DNA of 64,000 bases from Pseudomonas hefeiensis (GTDB lineage: Bacteria > Pseudomonadota > Gammaproteobacteria > Pseudomonadales > Pseudomonadaceae), in assembly GCF_030687835.1 (NCBI RefSeq), contig NZ_CP117449.1, forward strand, positions 2,356,001-2,420,000, given 5' to 3'. The notes beneath the pieces were generated by a model. The model did not search any database. It was not told the DNA's origin and saw only the letters and a program-made list of their open reading frames with translations. Shown here in pieces: positions 1 to 8,781 of the stretch; the first letter of the stretch is position 1, and the number at the start of each line of letters is the position of its first letter. Both the position numbers and the translations under genes were made by a program.

Positions 1-445
1 CATGGCGCACGGCCTTGCGGATGCCCAGGGGAATCGACACCAGGTAGGTGATCAGCGTGGCCCAGAGCCCGAGGGAAATGGTCACCGGCATCTTTTCCAG
101 GATCAGGTCGGTCACCGTGGCGCCGCGAAAGAAGCTCTTGCCGAAGTCCAGCCGCGCGTAGCTGCTGAGCATCAACCACAAACGCTCGTGGGCCGGTTTG
201 TCGAAGCCGTATTGTTTTTCGATGTCCTTGATCAGCTGTGGATCGAGGCCGCGACTGGCTCGCGAACTGCCGGTCATGGCATTGCCCGAGCTGCCGACGC
301 TGGCGCCGCCGATGCCTTGCAAATGGGCGATGGCCTGTTCCACCGGCCCGCCCGGAGCGGCCTGCACGATGACGAAATTCACCAGCAGGATGATCACCAG
401 CGTCGGAATGATCAGCAGCAAGCGCCGCGCGATATAGGCCCACAT
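1..445 (-). CDS. yejB: Peptide/microcin C-type ABC transporter permease YejB-like (partial, 3' end off window)
   Basis: Only the first 148 codons are in the window; the gene continues past base 1. It is the inner-membrane permease of an oligopeptide-type ABC importer. The N-terminus ([10 protein letters not shown]...) runs into a hydrophobic segment at about residues 9-29, followed by the QAAPGGP motif typical of DppB/OppB/YejB permeases. A second membrane segment begins near the window edge. The start ATG overlaps the stop of the upstream binding-protein gene by one base (TGATG), so the two are translationally coupled. YejB is favoured over DppB because the adjacent solute-binding protein resembles YejA. 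Confidence 0.8.
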   Translation of the reverse strand, partial: MWAYIARRLLLIIPTLVIILLVNFVIVQAAPGGPVEQAIAHLQGIGGASVGSSGNAMTGSSRASRGLDPQLIKDIEKQYGFDKPAHERLWLMLSSYARLDFGKSFFRGATVTDLILEKMPVTISLGLWATLITYLVSIPLGIRKAVRH

Positions 446-2313
446 CAATGCCGCCCTCCAGGGGAGCCGCGCTTGATGCGTTCGGCGGCCATCTGCTCGT
501 TGGTCAGCGGTGTGGTGCTCATTTCCCACCAACTCTCGATGGCTTCGTCATTACTGGCCTGCACTTTTGGTCTGCCAAAGCGGTTCCACCAGACGGTCGA
601 GCTGCCCGGCGGGTAATAGTTGGGGATCCAGTAATAATTCCATTGCAGCACCCGGTCGAGAGCGTGGGCATGGCGGAGCATGTCGCGCTGGGTGGTGGCT
701 TTGACCAGACCGTCGATCAGGGTGTCAACGGCGGGGTTCTGCAGGGCCATGTAGTTGTTGGCGCCCGGATCGTTGGCCGCCGCCGAGCCAAAATAGTTGT
801 AAAGCTCCATGCCCGGCGAGGTGCTGACGGGATAGCCGGTGATGATCATGTCGTAGTCGCGACTCATCAGGCGATTGACGTACTGGGAGGCATCGATGCG
901 CCGGATGTTCATGTCGATGCCGATCTGTGCCAGCGTGCGCTTGTAGGGCAGCAACAGCCGGTCGAGACCGTTCTGGCTGATCAGGAACGTGAAGCTCAGC
1001 GGTTCCCCCTCGGCATTGACCAGGCGGTCGCCATCGGGTTTCCAGCCGGCCTGTTGCAGCAGCGCCAGGGCTTGCAGTTGTTTGTCACGGATCACGCCGC
1101 TGCCGTCGGTTTTCGGCGCGTGAAATACCTGGGTGAAGACTTCCTCGGGCACTTTTGCGCGCAACGGCTCGAGAATCGCCAGTTCGTCGGCATCAGGCAG
1201 TTGCCGGGCGGCCAGGTCGGTGTTGGAGAAAAAGCTCTGCTGGCGCACATAGAGGTTGCGCATCATCTGGCGGTTGCTCCACTCGAAATCCCAGAGCATG
1301 GCCAGGGCCTGGCGGACACGACGATCCTGGAACTGCGGTTTTTGCAGGTTGAACACGAAACCCTGGGCCGTTTGGGGCGCCTCGGTGGCCAGATGGGCCT
1401 TTTGCAGACGGCCATCATGCAGGGCCGGACTGTCATAGCCGATGGAATAACCGGTGGCGGAGAACTCGCGGTTGTAGTCGTAGGCGCCGCCACGCAAGAC
1501 CTGGCGCGCTACATCGGTGTCACCGAAATACTCGATGCTGAAATGATCGAAATTGTAGAGCCCGCGACTGACTGGCAGATCCTTGCCCCACCAGTTGGCG
1601 TTGCGCTCGAAGGTGATGCTGCGTCCCGAGTCGATCCGGCCCACCCGATAGGGGCCACTGCCCAGCGGGGCTTCGTAGCCGCCTCCACTGGCAAAGTCGC
1701 GGGTTTTCCACCAGTGCTCGGGAAAAACCGGCAGTGTGGCGATGTCCAGCGGCAGGGTGCGGCTTTCGTTGTTCTTGAAATCGAAGCGGACGGTGCGCTC
1801 GGATTCCACTTCGACGCCTTTGACGGCTGCGAACTGGGTGCGATATCGCAGACTACCCTGGGTCATCAACAGCTCGAAGGTGTAGCGCACGTCCTCGGCG
1901 GTGATGGGCTTGCCATCGGCAAACCGGGCCTTGGGATTGAGGTAGAAGCGCAAGGACAGGCCATCGTCGGCGCGTTCCATCTTCTGCGCCACCAGGCCAT
2001 AGACGGTGTAGGGCTCGTCCAGCGAGCGCTGGGCCAACGGCGAATAAAGCATTCCGTCGATCTGGCTGACGCCGATGCCTTTGTCGATGTAGGGCAGTAC
2101 GTGGTCGAAATGGCCGATCTCGATGGCCGAGCGGCGCATGGTGCCGCCTTTGGGGGCTCGGGGATTGACGTAGGCGAAGTGGCTGAAGCCTTGGGGATAC
2201 TTGGCCGGTTCGCCATACACCGTCAGGGCATGTTGCGGTGCGGCATTCACACCTGCGGCGCCTGTCAGCAGGACCACGGCAGTGAACAGCAGTGAGGGGA
2301 ACGCCAGTCGCAT
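445..2313 (-). CDS. yejA: Extracellular solute-binding protein family 5, YejA-like
   Basis: Periplasmic binding protein of 622 aa for a peptide-type ABC importer. A signal peptide covers about residues 1-24, with a hydrophobic core ending in GVNA. The mature part has SBP_bac_5 features: [10 protein letters not shown] near the start, then an [18 protein letters not shown] segment typical of family 5. The long C-terminal part and the YVNPxAPKGG motif point to the YejA subgroup (microcin C and peptide uptake) rather than DppA. It is coupled to the following permease gene by a one-base stop/start overlap. Substrate specificity cannot be read from the sequence. Confidence 0.87.
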   Translation of the reverse strand: MRLAFPSLLFTAVVLLTGAAGVNAAPQHALTVYGEPAKYPQGFSHFAYVNPRAPKGGTMRRSAIEIGHFDHVLPYIDKGIGVSQIDGMLYSPLAQRSLDEPYTVYGLVAQKMERADDGLSLRFYLNPKARFADGKPITAEDVRYTFELLMTQGSLRYRTQFAAVKGVEVESERTVRFDFKNNESRTLPLDIATLPVFPEHWWKTRDFASGGGYEAPLGSGPYRVGRIDSGRSITFERNANWWGKDLPVSRGLYNFDHFSIEYFGDTDVARQVLRGGAYDYNREFSATGYSIGYDSPALHDGRLQKAHLATEAPQTAQGFVFNLQKPQFQDRRVRQALAMLWDFEWSNRQMMRNLYVRQQSFFSNTDLAARQLPDADELAILEPLRAKVPEEVFTQVFHAPKTDGSGVIRDKQLQALALLQQAGWKPDGDRLVNAEGEPLSFTFLISQNGLDRLLLPYKRTLAQIGIDMNIRRIDASQYVNRLMSRDYDMIITGYPVSTSPGMELYNYFGSAAANDPGANNYMALQNPAVDTLIDGLVKATTQRDMLRHAHALDRVLQWNYYWIPNYYPPGSSTVWWNRFGRPKVQASNDEAIESWWEMSTTPLTNEQMAAERIKRGSPGGRH

Positions 2314-2401
2314 TGTCAGCCTTAAAGCCGGGTGATGGATGACCAGGATTTGTACGCGAGCGACGCCTTGATCGCTAGCCCCTTGGACCTAACACAAACA
2401 C

Positions 2402-2427
2402 AACGGCCCACCGAAGGGCGGGCCGTT
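2402..2427 (-). terminator. Rho-independent terminator after ppiC
   Basis: A stem AACGGCCC / GGGCCGTT encloses a short loop containing TTCG. On the minus strand it lies 17 bases past the ppiC stop and is followed by a T-rich run. It separates ppiC from the yejA transcription unit. Confidence 0.7.
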
Positions 2428-2444
2428 ATGTCGATAAACCTGGA

Positions 2445-2727
2445 TCAGTCCTGGCGACTGGTCACTTCCAACAGGTGATAGCCGAACTGGGTCTTGACCG
2501 GACCCTGCACCACATTGATCGGGGCGCTGAATACCACGGTGTCGAATTCCTTGACCATCTGACCTGGACCGAACGAGCCCAGGTCGCCGCCTTGACGGCT
2601 GGACGGGCAGGAGGAGTTGGTCTTGGCGACTTCAGCGAAATCGGCGCCGGCTTCGATCTGGGCTTTGAGTTCGTTGCACTTCTCTTCGCTGGAAACCAGG
2701 ATGTGGCGGGCAGTGGCTTTTGGCCAT
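2445..2727 (-). CDS. ppiC: Parvulin-type peptidyl-prolyl cis-trans isomerase, apparent +1 frameshift at codon 3
   Basis: Small single-domain parvulin that catalyses cis/trans isomerisation of prolyl bonds in the cytoplasm. The readable frame gives ATARHILVSS, then GGDLGSFGPGQMVKEF and QFGYHLLEV, all core parvulin motifs. The natural ATG (2727-2725) has a good AAAGGA ribosome site 8 bases upstream. However, the run after ATG-GCC is AAAA instead of the AAA needed for MAKATARH. The ATG-to-stop interval is 283 nt, that is 94 codons plus one base, which fits a single inserted base. The only in-frame alternative is a distant GTG at 2777 that would add an odd 17-residue leader. Homopolymer sequencing error, real inactivation and ribosomal slippage are all possible. 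Confidence 0.8.
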
Positions 2728-2822
2728 GGGTAAATTCCTTTCAATAGCTTTAAAGGTGTTGAGCCTACCGGAATCACTGACCGGGTGTTGTCAAAAATGC
2801 GTCAAAACCTTGAGTCTGTCGA

Positions 2823-3701
2823 TCAAAGGCCGGCTTTGCGCAGGCGTTCGGCGTGGCGCACGTAAAGCTCTACCGGGTCTGTGCCCGTGCGGCTGCGCCC
2901 CGTTGTCTGGTTGATGATGTCCATGTGGTCCAGCGGATAGTCAGAGCGAATGACCTTACCCAAGTGCGAACTGAAGCGTCCCACCAGCCCATCGTTCTGC
3001 CCGGCTTCGGTGATGAAGTATTCGGAAAAGGCTTGGCAGAAGGCCGGCAGCGGATCCATCGCATTGAATGCTCCGTTCTGTGTGTCCTGCAACGTGCCGC
3101 TCCATGAGTAGTAGCGTACGCCGTTGACCCTATGCGCTCCGTTGCCTCCCCAGTTCTTGGGCAGCCCTTGGGGGTATTTGTCATTGAACGCGCCCACGCC
3201 TTCGGTGGTCAGCGCCGCCAACGCTGCGATGGCCGCGTGTGGCAGTTGCGCCTGGCCGCTCAGCAACGAGATGAAGTCTGCAAAAAGCGTGGCCACTTTA
3301 TGCGCCACATGCTCTGGCAAGCGCCCCGGGGTAAGGGCCTTGTACAGGAAATCAATCAGTTCGGAGCCGTGATTGGGGCCGCTGACCGAGGTCACCGAGG
3401 CCACCCTGTCTGGGGCAATGGCGCCGGCGTATCGGGCGGCCAGCGCGCCCTGGCTGTGGCCGATCAGGTTGACCCTTTCGGCGCCGGTTCCGCTCAGGAT
3501 CCGTTCGATCTGAGCCAGCAATTGCTCGCCACGGGCCTCATTGGAATGTGTTGCCGACAAATAAGGGATGAACACCCGGGCACCAGCGGCGCGTAATGCC
3601 TGTTTGATCCCGTGGAAAAGTTCGAAGCCGCCGACCCGGTCAAACCCGAACAACCCATGGACCAGCAGGATGGGAAATTGAGTGGTTGCATTCCGTTGCA
3701 T
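2823..3701 (-). CDS. Triacylglycerol lipase, family I.1-like
   Basis: Alpha/beta-hydrolase of 292 aa, the size of the short Pseudomonas fragi-type lipases. HGLFGF at residues 15-20 would form the oxyanion hole and GHSQG holds the nucleophile Ser83. Asp237 (QNDGLV) and His259 (LDHMD) are the likely remaining triad members. No signal peptide is visible, unlike larger secreted family I.1 lipases, and no foldase (lif) gene lies beside it, so it may act inside the cell or leave by another route. It is encoded alone on the minus strand upstream of ppiC. Confidence 0.85.
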   Translation of the reverse strand: MQRNATTQFPILLVHGLFGFDRVGGFELFHGIKQALRAAGARVFIPYLSATHSNEARGEQLLAQIERILSGTGAERVNLIGHSQGALAARYAGAIAPDRVASVTSVSGPNHGSELIDFLYKALTPGRLPEHVAHKVATLFADFISLLSGQAQLPHAAIAALAALTTEGVGAFNDKYPQGLPKNWGGNGAHRVNGVRYYSWSGTLQDTQNGAFNAMDPLPAFCQAFSEYFITEAGQNDGLVGRFSSHLGKVIRSDYPLDHMDIINQTTGRSRTGTDPVELYVRHAERLRKAGL

Positions 3702-4028
3702 GTTCGTACCTTTTTCGAAGAGGTTCCTGTTGAGTTCGCGACCTCACTCTAATGCAGGCTTGTGTTGGGCGGTGTAGGAAGAAACCGCGGTGATCTGCTG
3801 AAAACGGAATAGAAGAAGTGGGAAGGGTCGGGCAGGAAGCGGGACGGAACTGAACGTATCGGGATACTTCCGATAGCCCCTGGGGTTTGCAGCTACAGGT
3901 TTAAGGGTACGAGACCACTCTTGTGGTCGTCTTATCTGACTGTAGGTTCGGGACGGTCGAGGTTTAATGGCTTCATCGGGTGCCGTTATGTGAAAGCGGT
4001 GCCTTCATCCAAGGACTGGAGCCTATGT
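3702..4028. other. Intergenic region, no gene seen
   Basis: This 327-bp gap between two divergently transcribed genes must hold both promoters. No further reading frame, hairpin or repeat was recognised. Confidence 0.5.
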
Positions 4029-5090
4029 ATGACCACTTACCCATCTGCCCCGCGAGCCCGGCTCGCACCCCTGACGAAATTGCCGGCACCGTCTCTGGCG
4101 GCGGCCAGGGGAGGGGTGATCAACCCCGCCTGGCGCAAGACCGTCATCACCGTTAAGCCTTATCCGATGATGACGTGCGGAGATGAAGTGCGGCTGTTCT
4201 GGCACGGACTCAATTCAGACACCGAACCCTACCGGCATGAAGTACGACGGTTCATCACTGAGCGACACGTGGGACGAGACGTCGTTTTTGTCGTGCGCGA
4301 GCCGCATATCGCCGAACTGGATGGCGGCTCGCTGGAGATCTCCTACCAAGTGACGGGCAAACGGTTACCGGCCACGCTGGTGTCTCAGCCCCTGCAACTG
4401 GACATCGGCGATGTAGCCTTGCAGCTACCGCCAGCCGTTGCCAACGATGCGGTTGGTGGCAGCCTTGATCCGGCGCGGGTGCCCGAAGGAACGTGCGTGA
4501 CCATCAAGCCCTATTCCAGAATGGCTGTCGGCGATCGGCTGATCCTGATAGCCAGCAAGGACTCCAAAGCCCTTTGGCGCGATGTGCTGGATATCGAAGC
4601 TCATGCCGTCGGCCGCGAAGTATCGCTCTGGATTGATCATTCGCTGATTGCCCCTCACGTGGGTCATGGCCTGAGCCTGACTTACATCGTCAGGCGCGGA
4701 CATTCAGTGCGCCGCGCCGAGCCCTTGTCGTTGCACATAGGTCCTTTGCTACGTCCTGCGCTGACGGCGCCCCGGCTTCTGGGGTTGAGTGAGGGGTGGC
4801 TGGATATCGACGATCTTCAGGAAGGGGTGACGGTCGTCATCGACGGTGCTGGACTTGAGGCCGGCGAATTGGTCTGGCTGCAGTGCAACGGGAACTCCTC
4901 TCATGTCTGCGAGCGCGAAATCACCGAGGCGACGGCAGGTCAATCGCTGACCTTTGTGGTGCCTGCGGCGTTTTGGCAGGAGCAGCGCGGTAGATCGGTG
5001 CGCCTGTTTTATCAGGTCGAGCGCCTGGACGATGTCAGTCAGCATTCGGAATGGGTCACCGTCCAGGTTCGTTCCGCGACGAAAAGCTGA
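4029..5090 (+). CDS. Uncharacterised protein with three tandem beta-rich repeats
   Basis: I do not recognise the family. The chosen ATG starts MTTYPSAPRAR and has GGAG about 8 bases upstream, giving 353 aa. There is no signal peptide or membrane segment. The protein contains three related blocks of about 90-100 residues. Two begin with TVKPY or TIKPY plus (M/R)MxxGD, and the third with GVTVVIDGAGLEAGEL. Each ends in a strand such as LEISYQV, LSLTYIV or VRLFYQV. The pattern looks like Ig-like or similar beta-sandwich repeats. It is followed directly by a terminator hairpin, so it is a single-gene unit. Confidence 0.6.
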   Translation: MTTYPSAPRARLAPLTKLPAPSLAAARGGVINPAWRKTVITVKPYPMMTCGDEVRLFWHGLNSDTEPYRHEVRRFITERHVGRDVVFVVREPHIAELDGGSLEISYQVTGKRLPATLVSQPLQLDIGDVALQLPPAVANDAVGGSLDPARVPEGTCVTIKPYSRMAVGDRLILIASKDSKALWRDVLDIEAHAVGREVSLWIDHSLIAPHVGHGLSLTYIVRRGHSVRRAEPLSLHIGPLLRPALTAPRLLGLSEGWLDIDDLQEGVTVVIDGAGLEAGELVWLQCNGNSSHVCEREITEATAGQSLTFVVPAAFWQEQRGRSVRLFYQVERLDDVSQHSEWVTVQVRSATKS

Positions 5091-5112
5091 GCGCCCTCGC
5101 CGGGGAGGGCGC
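5091..5112. terminator. Terminator hairpin between convergent genes
   Basis: A perfect 8-bp stem, GCGCCCTC / GAGGGCGC, begins right after the stop of the repeat protein and is followed by TTTC. It lies between that gene and the convergent DAHP synthase gene and may serve both. Confidence 0.65.
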
Positions 5113-5121
5113 TTTCAGGAT

Positions 5122-6189
5122 TCAGACCGGCAGCAGCTGGCGATGAGCCTGACGCAGCAGTTGCTCGGTGGACGCCCAGCCAAGGCAACCATCGGTCACC
5201 GATACGCCGTAACGCAGCGACGGGCCCAACGATTGGCAACCTTCGAACAGGTGGCTTTCCAGCATCATGCCGATGAGGGACCGGTTCCCTTGCAGGCGCT
5301 GCTCCAGGACGTCGTTGAACACCTGCGGCTGACGCAACGGGTCTTTGCCGCTGTTGGCGTGACTGCAATCCACCATGATCCGCGCCGGTATTTTCAGGCG
5401 GGTCAGGTCATTGTGTATCTGCGTGACGTTCTGGCGGTCATAGTTCGGCCCGCGATGGCCGCCGCGTAACACCAGATGAGTGTCGGGGTTGCCCTGGGTC
5501 TGGATGATCGCCGGATGCCCTTGGCTGTCGATGCCGAAATGCCGATGAGGATGGGCGGCCGAGCGCATGGCATCACAGGCTATGCCAACGCCGCCGTCCG
5601 TGCCGTTCTTGAAACCGACCGGCATGCCCAGGCCGCTGGCCATTTCCCGGTGGATCTGCGATTCGGTGGTGCGCGCGCCGATGGCGACCCAACTGAGCAG
5701 GTCATCGAAGTAGTTGGCGGCCATGGGTTGCAGCAGTTCGGTGGCCACAGGCAGGCCAAGCTGGAGCATTTCGCGCATCAGTTCCCGGGACAACGTCAGG
5801 CCGGCGGCCATGTCATCGCTGCCATCCAGGCCAGGATCGTAAGCCAGGCCTTTCCAGCCTACGGTCGTGCGGGGTTTTTCCACGTAGGCGCGCATCACCA
5901 GCAGCATGCTGTCGCTCACTTCCTGGGCCGCGCGAGCCAGGTTGGCAGCGTATTCGAGGGCCGATTTCGGGTCGTGGATGGAGCAAGGGCCGACAATGAC
6001 CAGCAGGCGGGAGTCCTCACCGTCGAGGATGGCGCGGATTGCCTGGCGATGGGCATTGACCTGTTGGCTCAGCGCCGTGCTGAGGGGCAATTGTTGCTTG
6101 AGCTGCAATGAGCTGGGCAGACGCAGGGTCAGGGCTTCATTGGCAGGGTTGAGCGTAGACAGCGGCAAAGCAGAGACGGACGAATTCAT
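5122..6189 (-). CDS. aroF: 3-deoxy-7-phosphoheptulonate (DAHP) synthase, class I AroFGH type
   Basis: Condenses phosphoenolpyruvate and erythrose 4-phosphate, the first step of the shikimate pathway to aromatic amino acids. The 355-aa length is normal for class I enzymes. Visible motifs include VGPCSIHD near residue 65, KPRTTVGWKG, AIGARTTESQ, GFKNGTDG and the metal-site region IMVDCSHANSGK. The start MNSSVSAL is preceded by AGGAA about 8 bases upstream. A leader peptide, a terminator and a Tyr-rich small frame lie upstream, suggesting attenuation by aromatic amino acids. Which amino acid inhibits the enzyme cannot be decided here. Confidence 0.92.
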   Translation of the reverse strand: MNSSVSALPLSTLNPANEALTLRLPSSLQLKQQLPLSTALSQQVNAHRQAIRAILDGEDSRLLVIVGPCSIHDPKSALEYAANLARAAQEVSDSMLLVMRAYVEKPRTTVGWKGLAYDPGLDGSDDMAAGLTLSRELMREMLQLGLPVATELLQPMAANYFDDLLSWVAIGARTTESQIHREMASGLGMPVGFKNGTDGGVGIACDAMRSAAHPHRHFGIDSQGHPAIIQTQGNPDTHLVLRGGHRGPNYDRQNVTQIHNDLTRLKIPARIMVDCSHANSGKDPLRQPQVFNDVLEQRLQGNRSLIGMMLESHLFEGCQSLGPSLRYGVSVTDGCLGWASTEQLLRQAHRQLLPV

Positions 6190-6236
6190 GATCTGGTTTC
6201 CTGGGCGGGCAGCGGGTTCATTCCCGCGCGCCGGCC

Positions 6237-6389
6237 CTATTGGGGTGTTCGACAATTGGCCGTAATGGCCCGCAACTGAGGCTTGCCACCGGTAGGTGAC
6301 CGATCGGAGGCGGCTGGCTGTCCCGAGCGGTGGCTGGTAAATCGCCAGGCGGAAAAACTGTCGTAACGGTAATAAGTGGCGTAGTTCAT
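6237..6389 (-). CDS. Possible small Tyr-rich upstream ORF of the DAHP synthase gene (50 aa)
   Basis: A 50-codon frame lies between the attenuator terminator and the DAHP synthase start. It begins MNYATYYRYDSF, with four Tyr in the first nine residues, and has a good GAGGA ribosome site 8 bases upstream. It would be translated only if transcription passes the terminator. It ends 47 bases before the DAHP synthase ATG. It may be a second translational sensor or a vestige; no protein family was recognised. Confidence 0.45.
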   Translation of the reverse strand: MNYATYYRYDSFSAWRFTSHRSGQPAASDRSPTGGKPQLRAITANCRTPQ

Positions 6390-6437
6390 GGCTCAATCCT
6401 CAAGTTTGTCTGGTGTCGCAAAAATGTCTGGGGCTGA

Positions 6438-6476
6438 AAAAACAAAACCCCCGGTCGGGAGGCCGACCGGGGGTTA
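6438..6476 (-). terminator. Attenuator terminator upstream of the DAHP synthase gene
   Basis: On the minus strand a GC-rich stem (AACCCCCGGTCGG pairing with CCGACCGGGGGTT) is followed by the T-tract TTTTGTTTTTT. It lies about 50 bases after the stop of the aromatic leader peptide and about 50 bases before the Tyr-rich small ORF. That is where a transcription attenuator would sit. Confidence 0.85.
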
Positions 6477-6522
6477 GAAAACTCTGGAAGGCGACCCGTT
6501 TAAATTGGGCGCCGGTTGGGTA

Positions 6523-6651
6523 TCAGGCGCGCCAGTGGCTAAACCAATACCCAAAATAAAAGCTGACCGGAGTCTGAACACTGTTCGCCCAGGCAGCCGC
6601 AACCGAGCGCTGGGCGCTGGCGGTTTGAAGCGATGCGAGGGTGTTGAACAT
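6523..6651 (-). CDS. Leader peptide with aromatic cluster controlling the DAHP synthase gene (42 aa)
   Basis: A 42-codon frame with a GGAG ribosome site 7 bases before its ATG. The first 30 residues are unremarkable. The C-terminal part reads SFYFGYWFSHW, with three Phe, two Tyr and two Trp in eleven residues, and it stops three codons later. A strong terminator follows. This is the classical layout of ribosome-mediated attenuation, in which stalling at scarce Phe/Tyr/Trp codons would prevent the terminator from forming. The regulatory role is inferred from position and composition. Confidence 0.8.
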   Translation of the reverse strand: MFNTLASLQTASAQRSVAAAWANSVQTPVSFYFGYWFSHWRA

Positions 6652-6806
6652 GGTCTGTCTCCGATGAATGAACCTGAGCTTACTAGAGCAGGGTGGGCCG
6701 GTTCAATCAGAAAATTCTATCGTGGGTATGTGATTGTTCATCCTGGCTTGAGTCCGGCGGGCTTTGTGAGAAACTTTGGGTTTGCACTTTCTTCCTGGGA
6801 AGATCC

Positions 6807-7565
6807 ATGACCGCTCCAACTTTCGCCGCCGCCCAGTCGATTTCCATCCTCGGGGACGTTCGCGCCAATCTCATCCACCATCAGCGCTTCATGCACGCCG
6901 CCGCTGAACAGCATGTGCAATTGCTGGTGTTTCCTGAGTTGTCGCTCACTGGTTACGAACGGGGCTTGGCTGCGGAACTGGCCATCCTGCCGGAGGATGG
7001 AATATTGCAACCACTGCGTGACCTGGCGCGCGAGCTTGGCCTGACCGCAGTGGTTGGCATGCCGCTTCGCCTGTCGGCAAAAGCACCGGTATCGATCGGT
7101 GCGCTGGTATTCCGCGCCGATGGATCCCTCGGGGTGTACACCAAACAGCATTTGCATCCTGGCGAAGAAGTCGCCTTCGTTCCTGGTCATGGCGGTTCGA
7201 TGCTGGCGATGGGGTCGGATCACATCGCACTGGCGGTATGCGCCGACTTTTCCCACGCTCGCCATGCTGCCACTGCAGCCGAGCAGGGCGCTACGTTATA
7301 TGCAGCTGGCGTGTTGATTACGGAAGGCGGCTACCTGCCCGATACGACGTTATTACGAGGTTATGCCAAGCAACATGCCATGACGGTTCTGATGGCCAAT
7401 CATGGCGGCGCCACCGGTGGTTGGGAGTCGGCCGGTCGCAGCGCGGTCTGGGCCCCGGACGGTTCTCTGATTGCGGCAGCGCCAGGCAGGGGCGATCTGT
7501 TGGTGATCGCTCGGCGCGCCGCCGATGGTTGGGCCGGACAAGTCGTGCCGGTGACAACGCTTTGA
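6807..7565 (+). CDS. Carbon-nitrogen hydrolase (nitrilase superfamily)
   Basis: A 252-aa amidohydrolase with the complete nitrilase triad: Glu44 in FPELSLTGYE, Lys113 in YTKQHLHPGEE and Cys145 in AVCADFSH. Members hydrolyse non-peptide C-N bonds such as omega-amides or carbamoyl groups; the substrate is not evident. The ATG at 6807 was chosen because of the upstream GGAAG and because the family normally starts with a strand like TFAAAQS. The next gene starts 10 bases after the stop with GAAGAG before it, so the two probably form an operon. Confidence 0.85.
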   Translation: MTAPTFAAAQSISILGDVRANLIHHQRFMHAAAEQHVQLLVFPELSLTGYERGLAAELAILPEDGILQPLRDLARELGLTAVVGMPLRLSAKAPVSIGALVFRADGSLGVYTKQHLHPGEEVAFVPGHGGSMLAMGSDHIALAVCADFSHARHAATAAEQGATLYAAGVLITEGGYLPDTTLLRGYAKQHAMTVLMANHGGATGGWESAGRSAVWAPDGSLIAAAPGRGDLLVIARRAADGWAGQVVPVTTL

Positions 7566-7575
7566 AGAGGTACAC

Positions 7576-8010
7576 ATGAATTTCCAGTGGCGTGCGGCAA
7601 CGGCCGAGGACATCGCCTTTGCCCGGCAACTGACGTGCGTCAACATGCTTCCCTATTACTTGCACCATGATTTGTTATGGCAGGACGAAGCATTCGATCT
7701 GGCCTGGATCATTCGCCAGAACTGGATCATCTGCCGCGAAGGGCAAGCGTTGGGTTTTGTCAGCCTCAGTCGTGATGCCCGGGCGTTGTATATCCGGGAA
7801 CTACAGATTGCCGAGGCGTTTCGGGGGCAGGGCGCCGGCACTTGGGCGATCGGTCAGGTTTGGGGCATGGTGATGCAGGAGCGCCGCCCGGCGCTGCGCT
7901 TGACGGTTTTCAAGAATAATCCGGCCAGAGTGCTCTACGAGCGCCTGGGGCTGCGGGTGGTCGGCGAGGATGAATGTTTCCTGCGGATGGAGCGGGAAGC
8001 CAGGCCTTGA
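7576..8010 (+). CDS. GNAT family N-acetyltransferase
   Basis: A 144-aa single-domain acetyltransferase. The acetyl-CoA binding motif is visible as AEAFRGQGAGTWAI, followed by a C-terminal FKNNPARVLYERLGL segment, the usual GNAT end. It follows the amidohydrolase by 10 bases and is probably co-transcribed. The acceptor substrate is unknown. Confidence 0.85.
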   Translation: MNFQWRAATAEDIAFARQLTCVNMLPYYLHHDLLWQDEAFDLAWIIRQNWIICREGQALGFVSLSRDARALYIRELQIAEAFRGQGAGTWAIGQVWGMVMQERRPALRLTVFKNNPARVLYERLGLRVVGEDECFLRMEREARP

Positions 8011-8137
8011 GGCCTCGGATTGTGGGCCTGTGGAAGACGCGCTGTAACTTTTATATGTCCCTTTGCGCTAGGTCTGCCGGATGGTTTTTGCTAAGGTGTT
8101 GGGCAACCCAAATAAGACCAAATCGTGAGGTGTCTGC

Positions 8138-8779
8138 TTGATTAGGGTGTTAGTGGTCGACGACCATGATCTCGTCCGTACGGGCATTACACGAATGCTG
8201 GCTGATATCGACGGTCTGCAGGTGGTTGGTCAGGCTGAATCCGGGGAAGAGTCCCTTATCAAGGCGCGTGAACTGAAACCCGACGTGGTACTGATGGACG
8301 TCAAGATGCCAGGCATCGGCGGTCTTGAAGCCACGCGTAAACTGCTGCGCAGCCACCCGGACATCAAGGTGGTCGCAGTGACGGTCTGTGAAGAAGATCC
8401 GTTCCCGACCCGGTTGTTGCAGGCAGGCGCTGCGGGCTACCTCACCAAGGGCGCCGGCTTGAACGAGATGGTCCAGGCCATTCGCCTGGTGTTTGCTGGT
8501 CAGCGTTACATCAGCCCGCAAATTGCCCAGCAGTTGGCAATCAAGTCGTTCCAGCCGACCAATGAATCGCCCTTCGACGCGCTGTCGGAGCGGGAAATCC
8601 AGATTGCCCTGATGATTGTCGGTTGCCAAAAGGTGCAGATCATCTCCGATAAGCTGTGCTTGTCGCCTAAAACCGTCAACACCTACCGTTACCGAATCTT
8701 CGAGAAGCTGTCGATCAGCAGCGATGTCGAGTTGACGCTGCTGGCGGTGCGCCACGGCATGGTCGATGCCAGCGCCTGA
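8138..8779 (+). CDS. gacA: GacA response regulator of the Gac/Rsm pathway
   Basis: A 213-aa LuxR/FixJ-type response regulator, partner of the sensor kinase GacS. It activates small RNAs that titrate RsmA and so controls secondary metabolism, exoenzymes and biofilm. The receiver domain has Asp8-Asp9 (VVDDHD) and the phosphoacceptor Asp54 (LMDVKMPG). The C-terminal HTH reads [12 protein letters not shown]...[13 protein letters not shown]. The start codon is TTG with GAGG 8 bases upstream; a TTG start is known for gacA of this group. uvrC follows after two bases, the conserved gacA-uvrC arrangement. Confidence 0.97.
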   Translation: MIRVLVVDDHDLVRTGITRMLADIDGLQVVGQAESGEESLIKARELKPDVVLMDVKMPGIGGLEATRKLLRSHPDIKVVAVTVCEEDPFPTRLLQAGAAGYLTKGAGLNEMVQAIRLVFAGQRYISPQIAQQLAIKSFQPTNESPFDALSEREIQIALMIVGCQKVQIISDKLCLSPKTVNTYRYRIFEKLSISSDVELTLLAVRHGMVDASA

Positions 8780-8781
8780 TA

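Noticed and set aside
448..2295. Long open frame antisense to the solute-binding protein gene
   Set aside because: It mirrors a well-recognised YejA-like gene in high-GC DNA, and its translation has no protein-family features.
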